NCBI GenBank assembly: GCA_001556125.1
Contig: LSIG01000186.1
Coordinates: forward strand, 1-27,985
Reading direction: 5' to 3'
DNA: 27,985 nucleotides
Source: Rhizobiales bacterium CCH10-E5
GTDB taxonomy: Bacteria; Pseudomonadota; Alphaproteobacteria; Rhizobiales; Beijerinckiaceae
Part shown: piece by piece, positions 13,441-23,276 of the stretch
How positions within the stretch are numbered: position 1 is the stretch's first letter
How the letters are laid out: each line of letters starts with the position of its first letter
Notes under the pieces: model-generated
What the model was told of the DNA's origin: nothing
The model's database searches: none
Seen by the model: the letters and a program-made list of their open reading frames with translations, nothing else
Translations under genes and position numbers: made by a program

Positions 13441-14325
13441 ATGTCGAAACGCATCCGCAAGGCCGTCTTCCCCGTCGCCGGTCTCGGCACCCGGTTTCTC
13501 CCTGCGACCAAGGCCATTCCGAAGGAGATGCTGACGGTCGTCGACCGGCCGGCGCTTCAGCATGTGGTGGACGAGGCCCGCGCCGCCGGCATCGAGCACT
13601 TCGTCTTCATCACCGGCCGCAACAAGGCGGTGATCGAGGATCATTTCGACTTCGCCTACGAACTGGAAGACACGCTGCGCAAGCGCAACAAGACGGCCGA
13701 GCTCGAAGCGCTCGCTGCGGATCTGCCGCTGGCGGGCGCGACGAGCTTCACCCGCCAGCAGCAGCCGCTCGGGCTGGGCCATGCGGTCTGGTGCGCGCGC
13801 GACATCATCGGCGACGACGAGCCCTTCGCGCTGCTGCTGCCGGACATGCTGCATCACACCCATGGCAAGGGATGCCTCGCCGAGCTGATCGACGCCTACA
13901 ACAAGCATGGCGGCAACCACATCGCCGTGGCGCCGGTGCCGGACGACCAGACGCATCAATACGGCATCGTCGGCGTCGAGAAGCGCGAGGCCAAGGTTTC
14001 GAAGGTGACCAAGATGGTCGAGAAGCCGCCGAAGGGCACCGCTCCGTCCAATCTGCACATCACCGGCCGCTACATCCTGCAGCCGACGATCTTCAACCTG
14101 CTGGCCAATCAGGAGCCGGGTGCCGGCGGCGAGATTCAGCTGACCGATTCGATGATCGCGCTGTCGCGGCTGGAGCCGTTCCATGCCGTGCGCTTCGACG
14201 GCGACATCTACGACACAGGCTCGAAGATGGGCTTCCTCGCCGCCAACGTGGCCTATGCGCTCGACCGCCAGGATCTAGGGCCGCAGCTGCGCCAGGAACT
14301 CGAGCGGCTGCTGGATCGTCTGTGA
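13441..14325 (+). CDS. galU: UTP-glucose-1-phosphate uridylyltransferase
   Basis: Makes UDP-glucose from UTP and glucose 1-phosphate. The 294-residue protein shows the nucleotidyltransferase signature [23 protein letters not shown] (about 9-31), [13 protein letters not shown], the [27 protein letters not shown] segment with the metal-binding Asp, KMVEKP, GRYIL, and [12 protein letters not shown], then [12 protein letters not shown]. Length is usual for GalU. The start ATG at 13441 gives [14 protein letters not shown], though the upstream GGACC is only a weak ribosome-binding site. It is divergent from galE, so the two genes that make and use UDP-glucose share one intergenic control region, and it is followed after 14 bases by the methyltransferase gene. 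Confidence 0.95.
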   Translation: MSKRIRKAVFPVAGLGTRFLPATKAIPKEMLTVVDRPALQHVVDEARAAGIEHFVFITGRNKAVIEDHFDFAYELEDTLRKRNKTAELEALAADLPLAGATSFTRQQQPLGLGHAVWCARDIIGDDEPFALLLPDMLHHTHGKGCLAELIDAYNKHGGNHIAVAPVPDDQTHQYGIVGVEKREAKVSKVTKMVEKPPKGTAPSNLHITGRYILQPTIFNLLANQEPGAGGEIQLTDSMIALSRLEPFHAVRFDGDIYDTGSKMGFLAANVAYALDRQDLGPQLRQELERLLDRL

Positions 14326-14339
14326 GACGGACGTGACCC

Positions 14340-15221
14340 GTGAGTGACGCGGTCAGCGTCTTCGACCGGGCGCTGGGCCGGCGGCGGCTGACGCGGGCGC
14401 TCGCGGCCGGCTATCCGGATTTCCTGCTGCGGCGTGCCGCGGAGGATCTCGAGGAGCGGCTGGCGGCGGTGCTGCGCCGCTTCGGCGACGCGGCCGATCT
14501 CGGCTCGGCCCTGCCGATGGCCGCCCCGGCCCTGCAAGCCAAGGCCGACCGCGTCCTCCACATGGCGGAGGCCCCGGGTGGCCGGCCCGATCTGGTGGGT
14601 GATCTGGAACGGCTCCCCTTCGCCGCCTCGAGCCTCGATCTCTGCGCCTCCCTTCTCGCCTTGCAGGGCGTCAACGACCTGCCCGGCGCGCTGATCCAGA
14701 TCCGCCGTGCGCTGCGGCCGGATGGGCTCTTCATCGGCTGTCTGCTCGGCGGGCGGACGCTGACCGAACTGCGCCAGATCCTTCTCGAGGCCGAGGCGGA
14801 GACATCGGGCGGCGCCAGTCCCCGTGTCGCGCCCTTCGCCGATCTGCGCGATCTCGGCAGCCTGCTGCAGCGGGCGGGCTTCGCCCTGCCGGTCGTCGAC
14901 AGCGAGGTCGTGACGGTGCGCTACCGCGATCTCTTCGGGCTGCTGCGCGATCTGCGGGCGCTGGGCTGGGGCAATGCGCTGACGGCGAGGCGCCGGACGG
15001 GCTTGCGCCGCGACACGCTGATGCGGGCGGCGGCGCTCTATGCCGAGCACTTCGCCGATGCGGATGGTCGGTTGCGTGCCACCTTCGAGATGGTCTGGCT
15101 GTCGGGCTGGGCACCGCATGAGAGCCAGCAGAAGCCGCTCAGACCCGGTTCGGCCAAGGCGCGGCTGGCGGATGCGCTCGGCGTGACCGAAATCGGGACG
15201 GGCGACAAGGCGGGCGGTTGA
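14340..15221 (+). CDS. NDUFAF5/BioC-like SAM-dependent methyltransferase homologue
   Basis: A 293-residue protein of the alphaproteobacterial group related to human NDUFAF5, a complex I assembly factor reported to hydroxylate an arginine of a complex I subunit. Recognisable parts: FDRALGRRRLTRA at the N-terminus, DLERLPFAASSLDLCASLLALQGVNDLPGALIQIRRALRPDGLF (about 83-126), GGRTLTELRQILLEAE, the TVRYRDLFGLLRDLRALGWGNAL segment, and a C-terminal FEMVWLSGWAPHESQQKP. The usual GxGxG of SAM motif I is not evident where expected (DLGSALPMAAPALQA), so cofactor binding may be weakened. It starts at GTG, 14 bases after galU. Family call good; reaction uncertain. Confidence 0.8.
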   Translation: MSDAVSVFDRALGRRRLTRALAAGYPDFLLRRAAEDLEERLAAVLRRFGDAADLGSALPMAAPALQAKADRVLHMAEAPGGRPDLVGDLERLPFAASSLDLCASLLALQGVNDLPGALIQIRRALRPDGLFIGCLLGGRTLTELRQILLEAEAETSGGASPRVAPFADLRDLGSLLQRAGFALPVVDSEVVTVRYRDLFGLLRDLRALGWGNALTARRRTGLRRDTLMRAAALYAEHFADADGRLRATFEMVWLSGWAPHESQQKPLRPGSAKARLADALGVTEIGTGDKAGG

Positions 15222-15237
15222 GAGCGGGAGGATGGCC

Positions 15238-15690
15238 ATGAGCGGCAGACCAAAACGGCTCGCGCGCGCCGCCTTCCGCGTCTTCCGCGCGATCCCGACG
15301 CGCTGGCACGACAATGACGTCTACGGCCACGTCAACAACGTGGTCTATTATTCCTGGTTCGACACTGCCGTGAACGCCTGGCTCATCGAGCGCGGTTTCC
15401 TCGACATCGCCGGTAGCCGCACCGTCGGGCTCGTCGTGGAAACGAGCTGCACCTATTTCGAGAGCGTGGCCTTTCCGGAGACGGTCGAACTCGGACTGGG
15501 CGTCGAGCGGCTCGGCACCAGCTCCGTCACCTACCGGATCGGCGTCTTCCGCCAGGGCGGCGAGCGGGCGGCGGCGCAGGGCCGCTTCACCCATGTCTAT
15601 GTCGATCGCGCCACGCAGCGCCCGGTGCCGATCCCGGCCGATCTGCGCGCGGCGCTCGAAGGCCTCACATCGTCAGGCGGATCTGGCTGA
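15238..15690 (+). CDS. Hotdog-fold acyl-CoA thioesterase (4HBT family)
   Basis: A 150-residue thioesterase of the 4-hydroxybenzoyl-CoA/YbgC type that hydrolyses acyl-CoA thioesters in the cytoplasm. The key motif is RWHDNDVYGHVNNVVYYSWFDTAVNAWL (about 22-49), with the Asp that usually acts in catalysis in the D-x-YGHVNN context, followed by strands LVVETSCTYFESVAFPETVELGLGVERLG and a C-terminal THVYVDRATQRPVPIP. GGGAGG at 15226-15231 is 6 bases from the ATG at 15238 but abuts the ATG at 15232, so the later start is preferred. It follows the methyltransferase after 16 bases. Its last 26 bases overlap the end of the convergent TadE/G gene. Substrate unknown. Confidence 0.9.
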   Translation: MSGRPKRLARAAFRVFRAIPTRWHDNDVYGHVNNVVYYSWFDTAVNAWLIERGFLDIAGSRTVGLVVETSCTYFESVAFPETVELGLGVERLGTSSVTYRIGVFRQGGERAAAQGRFTHVYVDRATQRPVPIPADLRAALEGLTSSGGSG

Positions 15691-16909
15691 TCTCGCGGGC
15701 GATCTGCTGGAAGATCGGCCCGAGCTGGCTGGCATTCGAAACCTCGTAGAACATCGACGTCTCGCTGGCGCAGCCGCGCAGCAGGCTGCTGTTCCCGTTG
15801 ATCACGCGGATCGAATAGATCTTGATACCTGCCGTCTTGGCGCTGGCGCAGGCCGCAGCCGTGCGCTGGTCCATCGTCGTCTGGCCGTCGCCGAAGCGGT
15901 TCTGCGTGTTGTCGCCGTCGGTTAGCAGGATCATGTATTTCGTCAGGCGCGGCGTCGTCGCTGCGGCCGCTTCGGGAAGGGGCGCGCCCTGGCTCAGGCT
16001 CGCCATGCCCCAGGCCGCGCCGATGGTGACATTGGTGTTGCCGACCGGGGTCATGGCGTTGACGGTGCTTTCCAGCGCCGTCCAGTCGCTGGTCAGCGGG
16101 CGGATCGGCGTTAGGGTCGACTGGGCGCAGAAGTCGGCGGGATAGAGCGTGGCCGTGGCGCCGGCGACGGCGCTCGCATCGCTCACGTCGTTGGGCTTGT
16201 CGCGGTCGCTGATGCAGCCCTGCCAGGTCGCCTTGCTGATCGTCTCGGTCTTCCGATTCCCGCCGCTGCCCGTTGTGCGAGTCTGGTCGTAGCGCAGCCA
16301 GGGCGCGTCCTTGTAGCTCGTCGGGAGGCGGACCTGGGTGGCGAAGGGCACGATCGAGATGCGGATCTGGTCCGTGGCGGTCGAGGCGTCCTTCATGATC
16401 TTCAGGAGATCGAGCGAAGCCTTCTTCAGCTCGGTCATCTTGTTCGAGGAGGCCATCGAGCCGGTGTTGTCCAGCACCAGCGCCAGTTCGATCGTGTTCG
16501 TGCCCCAGGCGGCCTGGGCCGTGGAGGCGACGGGAATGCTGTCGAAACCGATCACGCGCGCGACGCTCGTCTCGACGGTGCTGTTGGCGGAGACGTTCAC
16601 GGTGCGGGCCGTGCGGTCGATGGTGACGGTGTAGCCGTCGAGCGTCGCCGTGCTGCCGCCGGCGAGATTGGCGCGGATCAGCGCCTCGGCACGGGTCTTC
16701 AGCTGGGAATCGGTCAGCCTGCTGGCCTCGCGCGCCACCATCAGCGCGGCCGAGTCCACGGCGGCGTTCAGCGTGGTGCGCACCGAGGTGGCCCGGCCGT
16801 AATCGACGATGATGCCGGCCAGCCCGATCAGCGGGACCGCCGCGAAGCCGAACAGCATCGCGACATTGCCGGAACGGTCGGTGCTGAAACGGGACAAAAG
16901 CGACATCAT
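15665..16909 (-). CDS. TadE/G-like pilus-assembly protein with von Willebrand A domain
   Basis: A 414-residue envelope protein. The N-terminus has the TadE/G pattern: [34 protein letters not shown] with one membrane segment (about 16-36), then [12 protein letters not shown]. From about 138 a vWA domain follows with the metal-ion-dependent adhesion site [10 protein letters not shown] (Asp147, Ser151) and a later LLTDGDN. This is the architecture of TadG-type proteins from Flp/Tad pilus loci, but no other tad gene is nearby, so a pilus role is inferred only from family. The ATG at 16909 has GGAGG 5 bases upstream; a second ATG follows at 16906. A stem-loop lies next to the ribosome-binding site. 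The end overlaps the thioesterase gene by 26 bases. Confidence 0.88.
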   Translation of the reverse strand: MMSLLSRFSTDRSGNVAMLFGFAAVPLIGLAGIIVDYGRATSVRTTLNAAVDSAALMVAREASRLTDSQLKTRAEALIRANLAGGSTATLDGYTVTIDRTARTVNVSANSTVETSVARVIGFDSIPVASTAQAAWGTNTIELALVLDNTGSMASSNKMTELKKASLDLLKIMKDASTATDQIRISIVPFATQVRLPTSYKDAPWLRYDQTRTTGSGGNRKTETISKATWQGCISDRDKPNDVSDASAVAGATATLYPADFCAQSTLTPIRPLTSDWTALESTVNAMTPVGNTNVTIGAAWGMASLSQGAPLPEAAAATTPRLTKYMILLTDGDNTQNRFGDGQTTMDQRTAAACASAKTAGIKIYSIRVINGNSSLLRGCASETSMFYEVSNASQLGPIFQQIAREISQIRLTM

Positions 16910-16920
16910 CTGTTCCTCCG

Positions 16921-16942
16921 CGGCACGGTCCGCTCCGTGCCG
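16921..16942 (-). other. Stem-loop abutting the tadG-like ribosome-binding site
   Basis: CGGCACGG (16921-16928) and CCGTGCCG (16935-16942) pair perfectly around a 6-base loop. On the minus-strand message the hairpin ends one base before the GGAGG (16915-16919) of the TadE/G-vWA gene, so it sits where it could affect ribosome loading or message stability. Confidence 0.4.
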
Positions 16943-17003
16943 ACGGACACAGCGCAGGGGGCGTGCCAAGCGGGTCGCGCAGGGCGGATGCGGCGGGAAT
17001 GCG

Positions 17004-17032
17004 TTGTCACTGCCGGTCAGTCGGGTTATGCC
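17004..17032 (+). promoter_or_regulatory. Candidate sigma-70 promoter for purL
   Basis: TTGTCA (17004-17009), 17 bases, TATGCC (17027-17032). The -35 matches 5 of 6 consensus bases and the -10 its first three, at the ideal spacing. It lies 50 bases before the purL GTG. Prediction by eye only. Confidence 0.4.
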
Positions 17033-17082
17033 CCGCGCATCGAAACTGGCCGCGCGGCCGGAACGGCAGGAACCCTCGCCCC

Positions 17083-19293
<2,211 letters not shown>

Positions 19294-19304
19294 GGGGAAC
19301 CGCC

Positions 19305-19541
19305 ATGGCGATGGATGCGCGCGACATCGAGGCGATGATCAAGGCGGCGCTGCCGGATGCGATCGTCGAGATCAAGGATCTTGCCGGCGACGGCGACCAT
19401 TATGCGGCGACCGTGACCTCGGCCGCCTTCAAGGGCAAGACGCGCGTGCAGCAGCACCAGATGGTCTATGCCGCGCTGCAGGGGAACATGGGCGGCGTCC
19501 TCCACGCCCTTGCGCTGACGACGGTGACGCCTGATATTTGA
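19305..19541 (+). CDS. bolA: BolA/IbaG-family protein
   Basis: A 78-residue protein with the BolA fold. The signature is the loop and helix around FKGKTRVQQHQMVYAALQGNMGGVLHALAL, including the conserved His that, in BolA-glutaredoxin complexes, helps bind a 2Fe-2S cluster. The N-terminal half (IEAMIKAALPDAIVEIKDLAGDGDHYAATVTS) also fits. BolA-like proteins partner with monothiol CGFS glutaredoxins in iron sensing and Fe-S handling, and such a glutaredoxin is encoded 288 bases downstream. GAGGGG lies just before the ATG; a second ATG two codons on is also possible. Likely co-transcribed with purL (11-base gap). Confidence 0.92.
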   Translation: MAMDARDIEAMIKAALPDAIVEIKDLAGDGDHYAATVTSAAFKGKTRVQQHQMVYAALQGNMGGVLHALALTTVTPDI

Positions 19542-19563
19542 GGCGAACCCTGGAGCAGCCGCC

Positions 19564-19812
19564 ATGGCCGAGCCCGATCCGAACGTCGCCAATCACACGC
19601 TCGTTCTCCTGCGCAATATGGACCGCAAGCTCGATCACGTCATCGAGACGCTCGGGCGACACGACGTTCGCCTCGGCCGGCTGGAGCGCGATATCGGTGA
19701 GGTGAAGAGCGATCTCGTCCTGCTCGAAAACCGGATGCTGACCCAGACCAACGAGATCCTTCGCATCGTGCATCGCCTCAACGAGCAGGACGCTCTGGCG
19801 AGCCAGAACTGA
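19564..19812 (+). CDS. Small coiled-coil hypothetical protein
   Basis: An 82-residue charged protein with no membrane segment. It looks almost wholly helical: NHTLVLLRNMDRKLDHVIETLGRHDVRLGRLERDIGEVKSDLVLLENRMLTQTNEILRIVHRLNEQ, with hydrophobic residues at heptad spacing (Leu/Ile/Val at a/d positions) from about residue 13 to 75, so a coiled-coil dimer or trimer is likely. Similar short coiled-coil proteins are common in this bacterial order, without a known role. GGAG lies 9 bases before the ATG. It sits between bolA (22-base gap) and grxD (17-base gap), clearly in the same operon, so a link to Fe-S or redox work is possible but unproven. Confidence 0.75.
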   Translation: MAEPDPNVANHTLVLLRNMDRKLDHVIETLGRHDVRLGRLERDIGEVKSDLVLLENRMLTQTNEILRIVHRLNEQDALASQN

Positions 19813-19829
19813 ACTCCGGAGATACGCTC

Positions 19830-20165
19830 ATGTCCGACACCAACGCCCGCATCGATGCCGAGGTGAAGTCCGCCGATGTGGTGCTCTTCATGAAGGGCAC
19901 GCCGCAATTCCCGATGTGCGGCTTCTCGGGGCAGGTCGTGCAGATCCTGTCCTATGTCGGCGTGCCGTTCAAAGGTGTGAACGTGCTCGAGGACCAGGAG
20001 ATCCGCGAGGGCATCAAGGCCTATTCCAACTGGCCGACGATTCCGCAGCTCTACGTCAAGGGCGAGTTCATCGGCGGCTGCGACATCACCCGCGAGATGT
20101 TCCAGGCCGGCGAATTGCAGGCGCTCTTCGAGGAGAAGGGCATCGCGGTGAAGCAGGCGAGCTGA
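19830..20165 (+). CDS. grxD: Monothiol glutaredoxin (Grx4/CGFS type)
   Basis: A 111-residue monothiol glutaredoxin that binds and transfers 2Fe-2S clusters, usually with glutathione and a BolA partner. Seen: KGTPQFPMCGFSGQVVQIL with the CGFS active site (Cys30), the cis-Pro region WPTIPQLYVKGEFIGGCDI that contacts glutathione, and a C-terminal helix (EMFQAGELQALFEEKGI). Length is normal. GGAG precedes the ATG by 9 bases. It is last in the purL-bolA-coiled coil-grxD run; the bolA-grxD pairing supports the functional call. Confidence 0.96.
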   Translation: MSDTNARIDAEVKSADVVLFMKGTPQFPMCGFSGQVVQILSYVGVPFKGVNVLEDQEIREGIKAYSNWPTIPQLYVKGEFIGGCDITREMFQAGELQALFEEKGIAVKQAS

Positions 20166-20237
20166 GGCCCGCCTCCGGTCCGACAAACCGGCGCCCCATT
20201 CGCCGTCTTCCGTGCGCGCCGCTCACGGGAGACGTCG

Positions 20238-21251
20238 ATGCCTCGCTTCATCACCACCGCCATCCTCGCCTGCGCCGCTGCCGCGCCTTGGCTCGCGCCG
20301 ACACCGGCCGCCGCTGATTGGGACAAGGCGAGGCTTTCGCGCGAGATCGTCGCGATCGAGCGCGACGCCAAGGGCCGGCTCGGCGTCGCCCTGCTCGATC
20401 TCAAGGACCGCTCGCTCTGGTCGCATCGCGGCAGCGAGCGCTTTCCGATGCAGAGCGTGTTCAAATGGCCGCTCGCCATTGCGGCGCTGCAGGCGGTCGA
20501 GGCCGGCAAGCTCAGGCTCGACCAGCCGGTCACGATCAAGCGCAGCGAGTTCTCGCTCTATCACAGCCCGCTCGCCAAGGCCTTCAAGGGCGAAGCCAAC
20601 GCCTATCCGGTGCGGGAGCTGATCGCGCTCGCCGCCGGCGAGAGCGACAACACGGCTGCCGACATCCTGATGCGCGAGATCGGCGGGCCGCAGGCGGTCA
20701 CCGCCATGCTGAGGGCCGGCGGCATCACCGGCATTTCCGTCGACCGCTATGAGCGGCAGTTCCAGCCCGAGGTGTTCGGTCTGCCGGGCTTTAGCTGGTC
20801 GGACGTGATCGACGAACCCGCCTATCGCGCCAGGCTCTCCGCGCTCGATCCGGCCAGGCGCAAGGCGGCCCTGCAGGCGGCCCTGAAGGATCCGCGCGAC
20901 AGCGCCACGCCCGAGGCCAGCGTCGCCTTCGTCGAGGCGCAGGCCAAGGGCAACTGGCTGCGCGAGCCGGCGCACAGCGCCCTCATCGACAGGATCACCC
21001 TTGAAACGAAGAGCGGCCCCGATCGCATCCGCGCCGGCCTGCCGCAGGGCGCGCGCTTCGCCCACAAGACCGGCGCCGGGCTGACGATGGACGGCATCAA
21101 CCACGCGACCAACGACATCGGGCTCGTGACCCTGCCGAACGGGCGCGTCTTCGCCATTGCGGTCTATCTCGCGGGCTCGACAGCGGATGCGAAGGCGCGC
21201 GAGGCGGCCCATGCCGCGGTGGCGCGGCTGGCGGTCTCGGCGCTGCGCTAG
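20238..21251 (+). CDS. Class A beta-lactamase-like protein with enlarged omega loop
   Basis: A 337-residue exported serine hydrolase of the class A beta-lactamase fold. Signal peptide about 1-26 (ending TPAAA). Catalytic motifs: Ser73-x-x-Lys76 (SVFK), Ser136-Asp-Asn138 (SDN), and Lys277-Thr-Gly (KTGAG). Spacing from Ser136 to Glu172 is 36, as from Ser130 to Glu166 in TEM, so DRYERQFQ is probably the start of the omega loop, with Glu172 as the general base and Gln176 replacing Asn170. The usual end of the loop (DPRDSATP, Asp221) comes about 36 residues later than expected. GGGAG lies 6 bases before the ATG. The stop overlaps that of the convergent transporter. Hydrolysis of beta-lactams is likely by family, but not certain given these changes. 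Confidence 0.87.
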   Translation: MPRFITTAILACAAAAPWLAPTPAAADWDKARLSREIVAIERDAKGRLGVALLDLKDRSLWSHRGSERFPMQSVFKWPLAIAALQAVEAGKLRLDQPVTIKRSEFSLYHSPLAKAFKGEANAYPVRELIALAAGESDNTAADILMREIGGPQAVTAMLRAGGITGISVDRYERQFQPEVFGLPGFSWSDVIDEPAYRARLSALDPARRKAALQAALKDPRDSATPEASVAFVEAQAKGNWLREPAHSALIDRITLETKSGPDRIRAGLPQGARFAHKTGAGLTMDGINHATNDIGLVTLPNGRVFAIAVYLAGSTADAKAREAAHAAVARLAVSALR

Positions 21252-22195
21252 ACGCGCTTGGCCAGCCGCTCGGCGATGAAGATGCCGCCGAGCACGAGCA
21301 GCAGGGCGACGCCGTGATAGAGCGCGAGCTGCTCGCCGAGGATCAGCACGGCGAGGATCGGCGCGAAGACCGGCACGAGGTTGACGAAGACGCCGGCGCG
21401 GCCCGGGCCGATCAGCTCGACCGCACGCATGAAGAAGAGCTGCGACAGGATCGAGGGGCCGATCGCGACATAGAGCAGGATCAGCCAGCCCTGCGGCGTC
21501 TTCACCGTGAAGGCGCCCTGCGCGACCTCGATCACCAGCAGCGGCAGCGAGACCAGGCACGCCACCATCGCCAGCGCGGAGAAGAAGACCAACCCCGGCA
21601 CCTGCGGCCGCGAGCGGATCGCCACCGTGTAGCCAGCATAGAAGGTGCAGGCGATGATCATGAAGAGATCGCCCGGCGCGAAGGCGAATTGCCGGAGCAC
21701 CGCGATGTCGCCGCGGCTGGCGACGACGGCGACGCCGAGGAGCGTGACGAGGACGCCCAGCGCCTGCACCGGGCCGATCGGCGTGCGATAGGCAATGAAG
21801 GCGCCGATCAGCACGAAGACGGGAATCGAGCCCTGGAGAATGCCGATATTGATGGCGGTGGTCGAATAGGCGGCGAGGTACATCAGGGCGTTGAAGGCGG
21901 TGAAGCCGACGGTGCCCATCGCGACGACGAACTTCCAATGCGCCCGCAGCACCGGCCAATGCGCCCTGATCTGGTGGCGCAGCAGCACCGGCATGACCGC
22001 GCAGACCACGACCCAGCGCAGCGAGGTCAGCGCCATCGGCGAGATGGCGTCGACCGCGAGGCGGCCGGCGACGGCATTGCCGCCCCACATCAGGGTGGTC
22101 AGGGTCAGCAGCAGATAGGCATTGCCCCAGAGGCGCTGCTTGAGGGTCTGGTTCGCGGGCAAGCGGTCAACCGATCGGGAAACGGGCTCCTGCAA
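21248..22195 (-). CDS. EamA/DMT-family transporter
   Basis: A 315-residue inner-membrane protein with about ten hydrophobic helices in two EamA repeats (roughly 25-160 and 172-308). Family marks include LMWGGNAVAGRLA near the first helix, ISPMALTSLRWVVVCAVMPVLL, ALMYLAAYSTTAINIGILQGSIPVFVLIGAF, and in the second half GPSILSQLFFMRAVELIGPGRAGVFVNLVPVFAPILAVLILGEQLALYH. Such drug/metabolite transporters export amino acids, nucleobases or other small molecules; the substrate cannot be inferred here. The longest frame begins at TTG (22195), and no convincing ATG is near, so the start is uncertain by up to about 20 residues. It converges with the beta-lactamase-like gene. Confidence 0.88.
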   Translation of the reverse strand: MQEPVSRSVDRLPANQTLKQRLWGNAYLLLTLTTLMWGGNAVAGRLAVDAISPMALTSLRWVVVCAVMPVLLRHQIRAHWPVLRAHWKFVVAMGTVGFTAFNALMYLAAYSTTAINIGILQGSIPVFVLIGAFIAYRTPIGPVQALGVLVTLLGVAVVASRGDIAVLRQFAFAPGDLFMIIACTFYAGYTVAIRSRPQVPGLVFFSALAMVACLVSLPLLVIEVAQGAFTVKTPQGWLILLYVAIGPSILSQLFFMRAVELIGPGRAGVFVNLVPVFAPILAVLILGEQLALYHGVALLLVLGGIFIAERLAKRV

Positions 22196-22289
22196 TAGCC
22201 TTGCGCGCGGTTCGCGTCATGTGGGATGAGGCGCAGTGGCGCCCGGCGCCCGGCGCATCCCTCACCCACAGTCACCCGCGGCTCCTCCC

Positions 22290-23171
22290 ATGCTCGATGT
22301 CGTCCGTCGCCCGCTCCGCCTGCTCTTCGTGGACGGCAACACCCGCGCCCAGCGCGAGAGCCATGCGGCCGGCTACGGCGCCCAGCCGGCCGAGGCCTAT
22401 GCAGCCGAGATCGCCGCGATCGAGCCCGGCGTGGTAACCGACATCTGCCTGCCGGCCGACGAGGGCGCCAATCTGCCGGACGGGGCGGGCCTGCAATCCT
22501 ATGACGGCATCGTCCTCACCGGCTCGGCCCTGCACATCTACGAACTCGAGCCGGCGGTGACGCGGCAGATCGAACTGATGCGCGCGATCTATGCCAGCGG
22601 CACGCCCTGCTTCGGCTCCTGCTGGGGCATCCAGATGGGTGCGGTCGCGGCCGGTGGCACGGTGACGCGCAACCCGCGCGGGCGCGAGGTCGGCTTCGCG
22701 CGGCGGATCACGGTCAATGAGGCCGGCCGCAGCCATCCGCTGCTGGCCGGGCGCCCGGCCGCCTTCGATGCGCCGGCGATTCATCTCGACACGGTGGTGC
22801 TGCCGCCCGGCGACACCACCATCCTGGCCTCGAACGCCTATAGCGACGTGCAGGCGGCCGAGATCCGCCATGAGGGCGGCGTGTTCTGGGGCGTGCAGTA
22901 CCACCCGGAGTTCCCGCTGCGCCAGGTCGCCTCGATCCTCGGGCGGATGGTGCCGATCCTGGTCGAGGAGGGCTTCCGGCGCGACGAGGCCGCCGCCGAA
23001 ACCTGGCTGTCGGAGCTGCGCGCGCTCGACGCCGACAGGAGCCGCCAGGACCTCGCCTGGGCACACGGTCTCGACGCCCAGGTGCTGGACGACACCCGCC
23101 GCGTCACCGAGCTGCGCAACTTCCTCAACCACCGCGTCAAGCCTCAGGCGAGCGCGCGCGGCCGGGGCTGA
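22290..23171 (+). CDS. Class I glutamine amidotransferase-like protein
   Basis: A 293-residue cytoplasmic protein with a triad-type (class I) glutamine amidotransferase domain at about 8-232. The nucleophile elbow is GSCWGIQMG (Cys111), and the His205/Glu207 pair is in VQYHPEFP, so the hydrolase triad is intact. SYDGIVLTGS and PRGREVGFARRITV are also typical of GMP-synthase-like stand-alone members. The C-terminal 60 residues (about 233-293, rich in Arg/Glu/Ala helices) are outside the usual domain. The ATG at 22290 was chosen because it begins the beta-strand RLLFVDGN soon after; the open frame goes back to 22236. No synthase partner gene is adjacent, so the ammonia acceptor is unknown. Confidence 0.85.
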   Translation: MLDVVRRPLRLLFVDGNTRAQRESHAAGYGAQPAEAYAAEIAAIEPGVVTDICLPADEGANLPDGAGLQSYDGIVLTGSALHIYELEPAVTRQIELMRAIYASGTPCFGSCWGIQMGAVAAGGTVTRNPRGREVGFARRITVNEAGRSHPLLAGRPAAFDAPAIHLDTVVLPPGDTTILASNAYSDVQAAEIRHEGGVFWGVQYHPEFPLRQVASILGRMVPILVEEGFRRDEAAAETWLSELRALDADRSRQDLAWAHGLDAQVLDDTRRVTELRNFLNHRVKPQASARGRG

Positions 23172-23235
23172 AGCACCGGGGACCCGGTCGAGGCGCTGTG
23201 TCGCGCCGTTTCGGGGCGCCGCCCGGTAACATCCG

Positions 23236-23251
23236 TTTACGCTGCGCTAAC
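23236..23251. promoter_or_regulatory. Degenerate CtrA-type box upstream of autotransporter
   Basis: TTTA-CGCTGCG-CTAAC matches TTAA-N7-TTAAC at 7 of 9 fixed positions with exact spacing, about 85 bases before the autotransporter start. Weak on its own; noted because two perfect sites occur elsewhere in the window. Confidence 0.22.
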
Positions 23252-23276
23252 CATAACTGACGCCCTCTGACGCCAT

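Noticed and set aside
15665..16909. Full Tad/Flp pilus locus
   Set aside because: Only one TadE/G-like gene is present; no secretion ATPase, secretin, platform protein or pilin gene is in the window.
20223..22088. Open frame of 621 codons on the minus strand over the beta-lactamase-like and EamA genes
   Set aside because: Antisense to one and out of frame with the other; the translation is low complexity.
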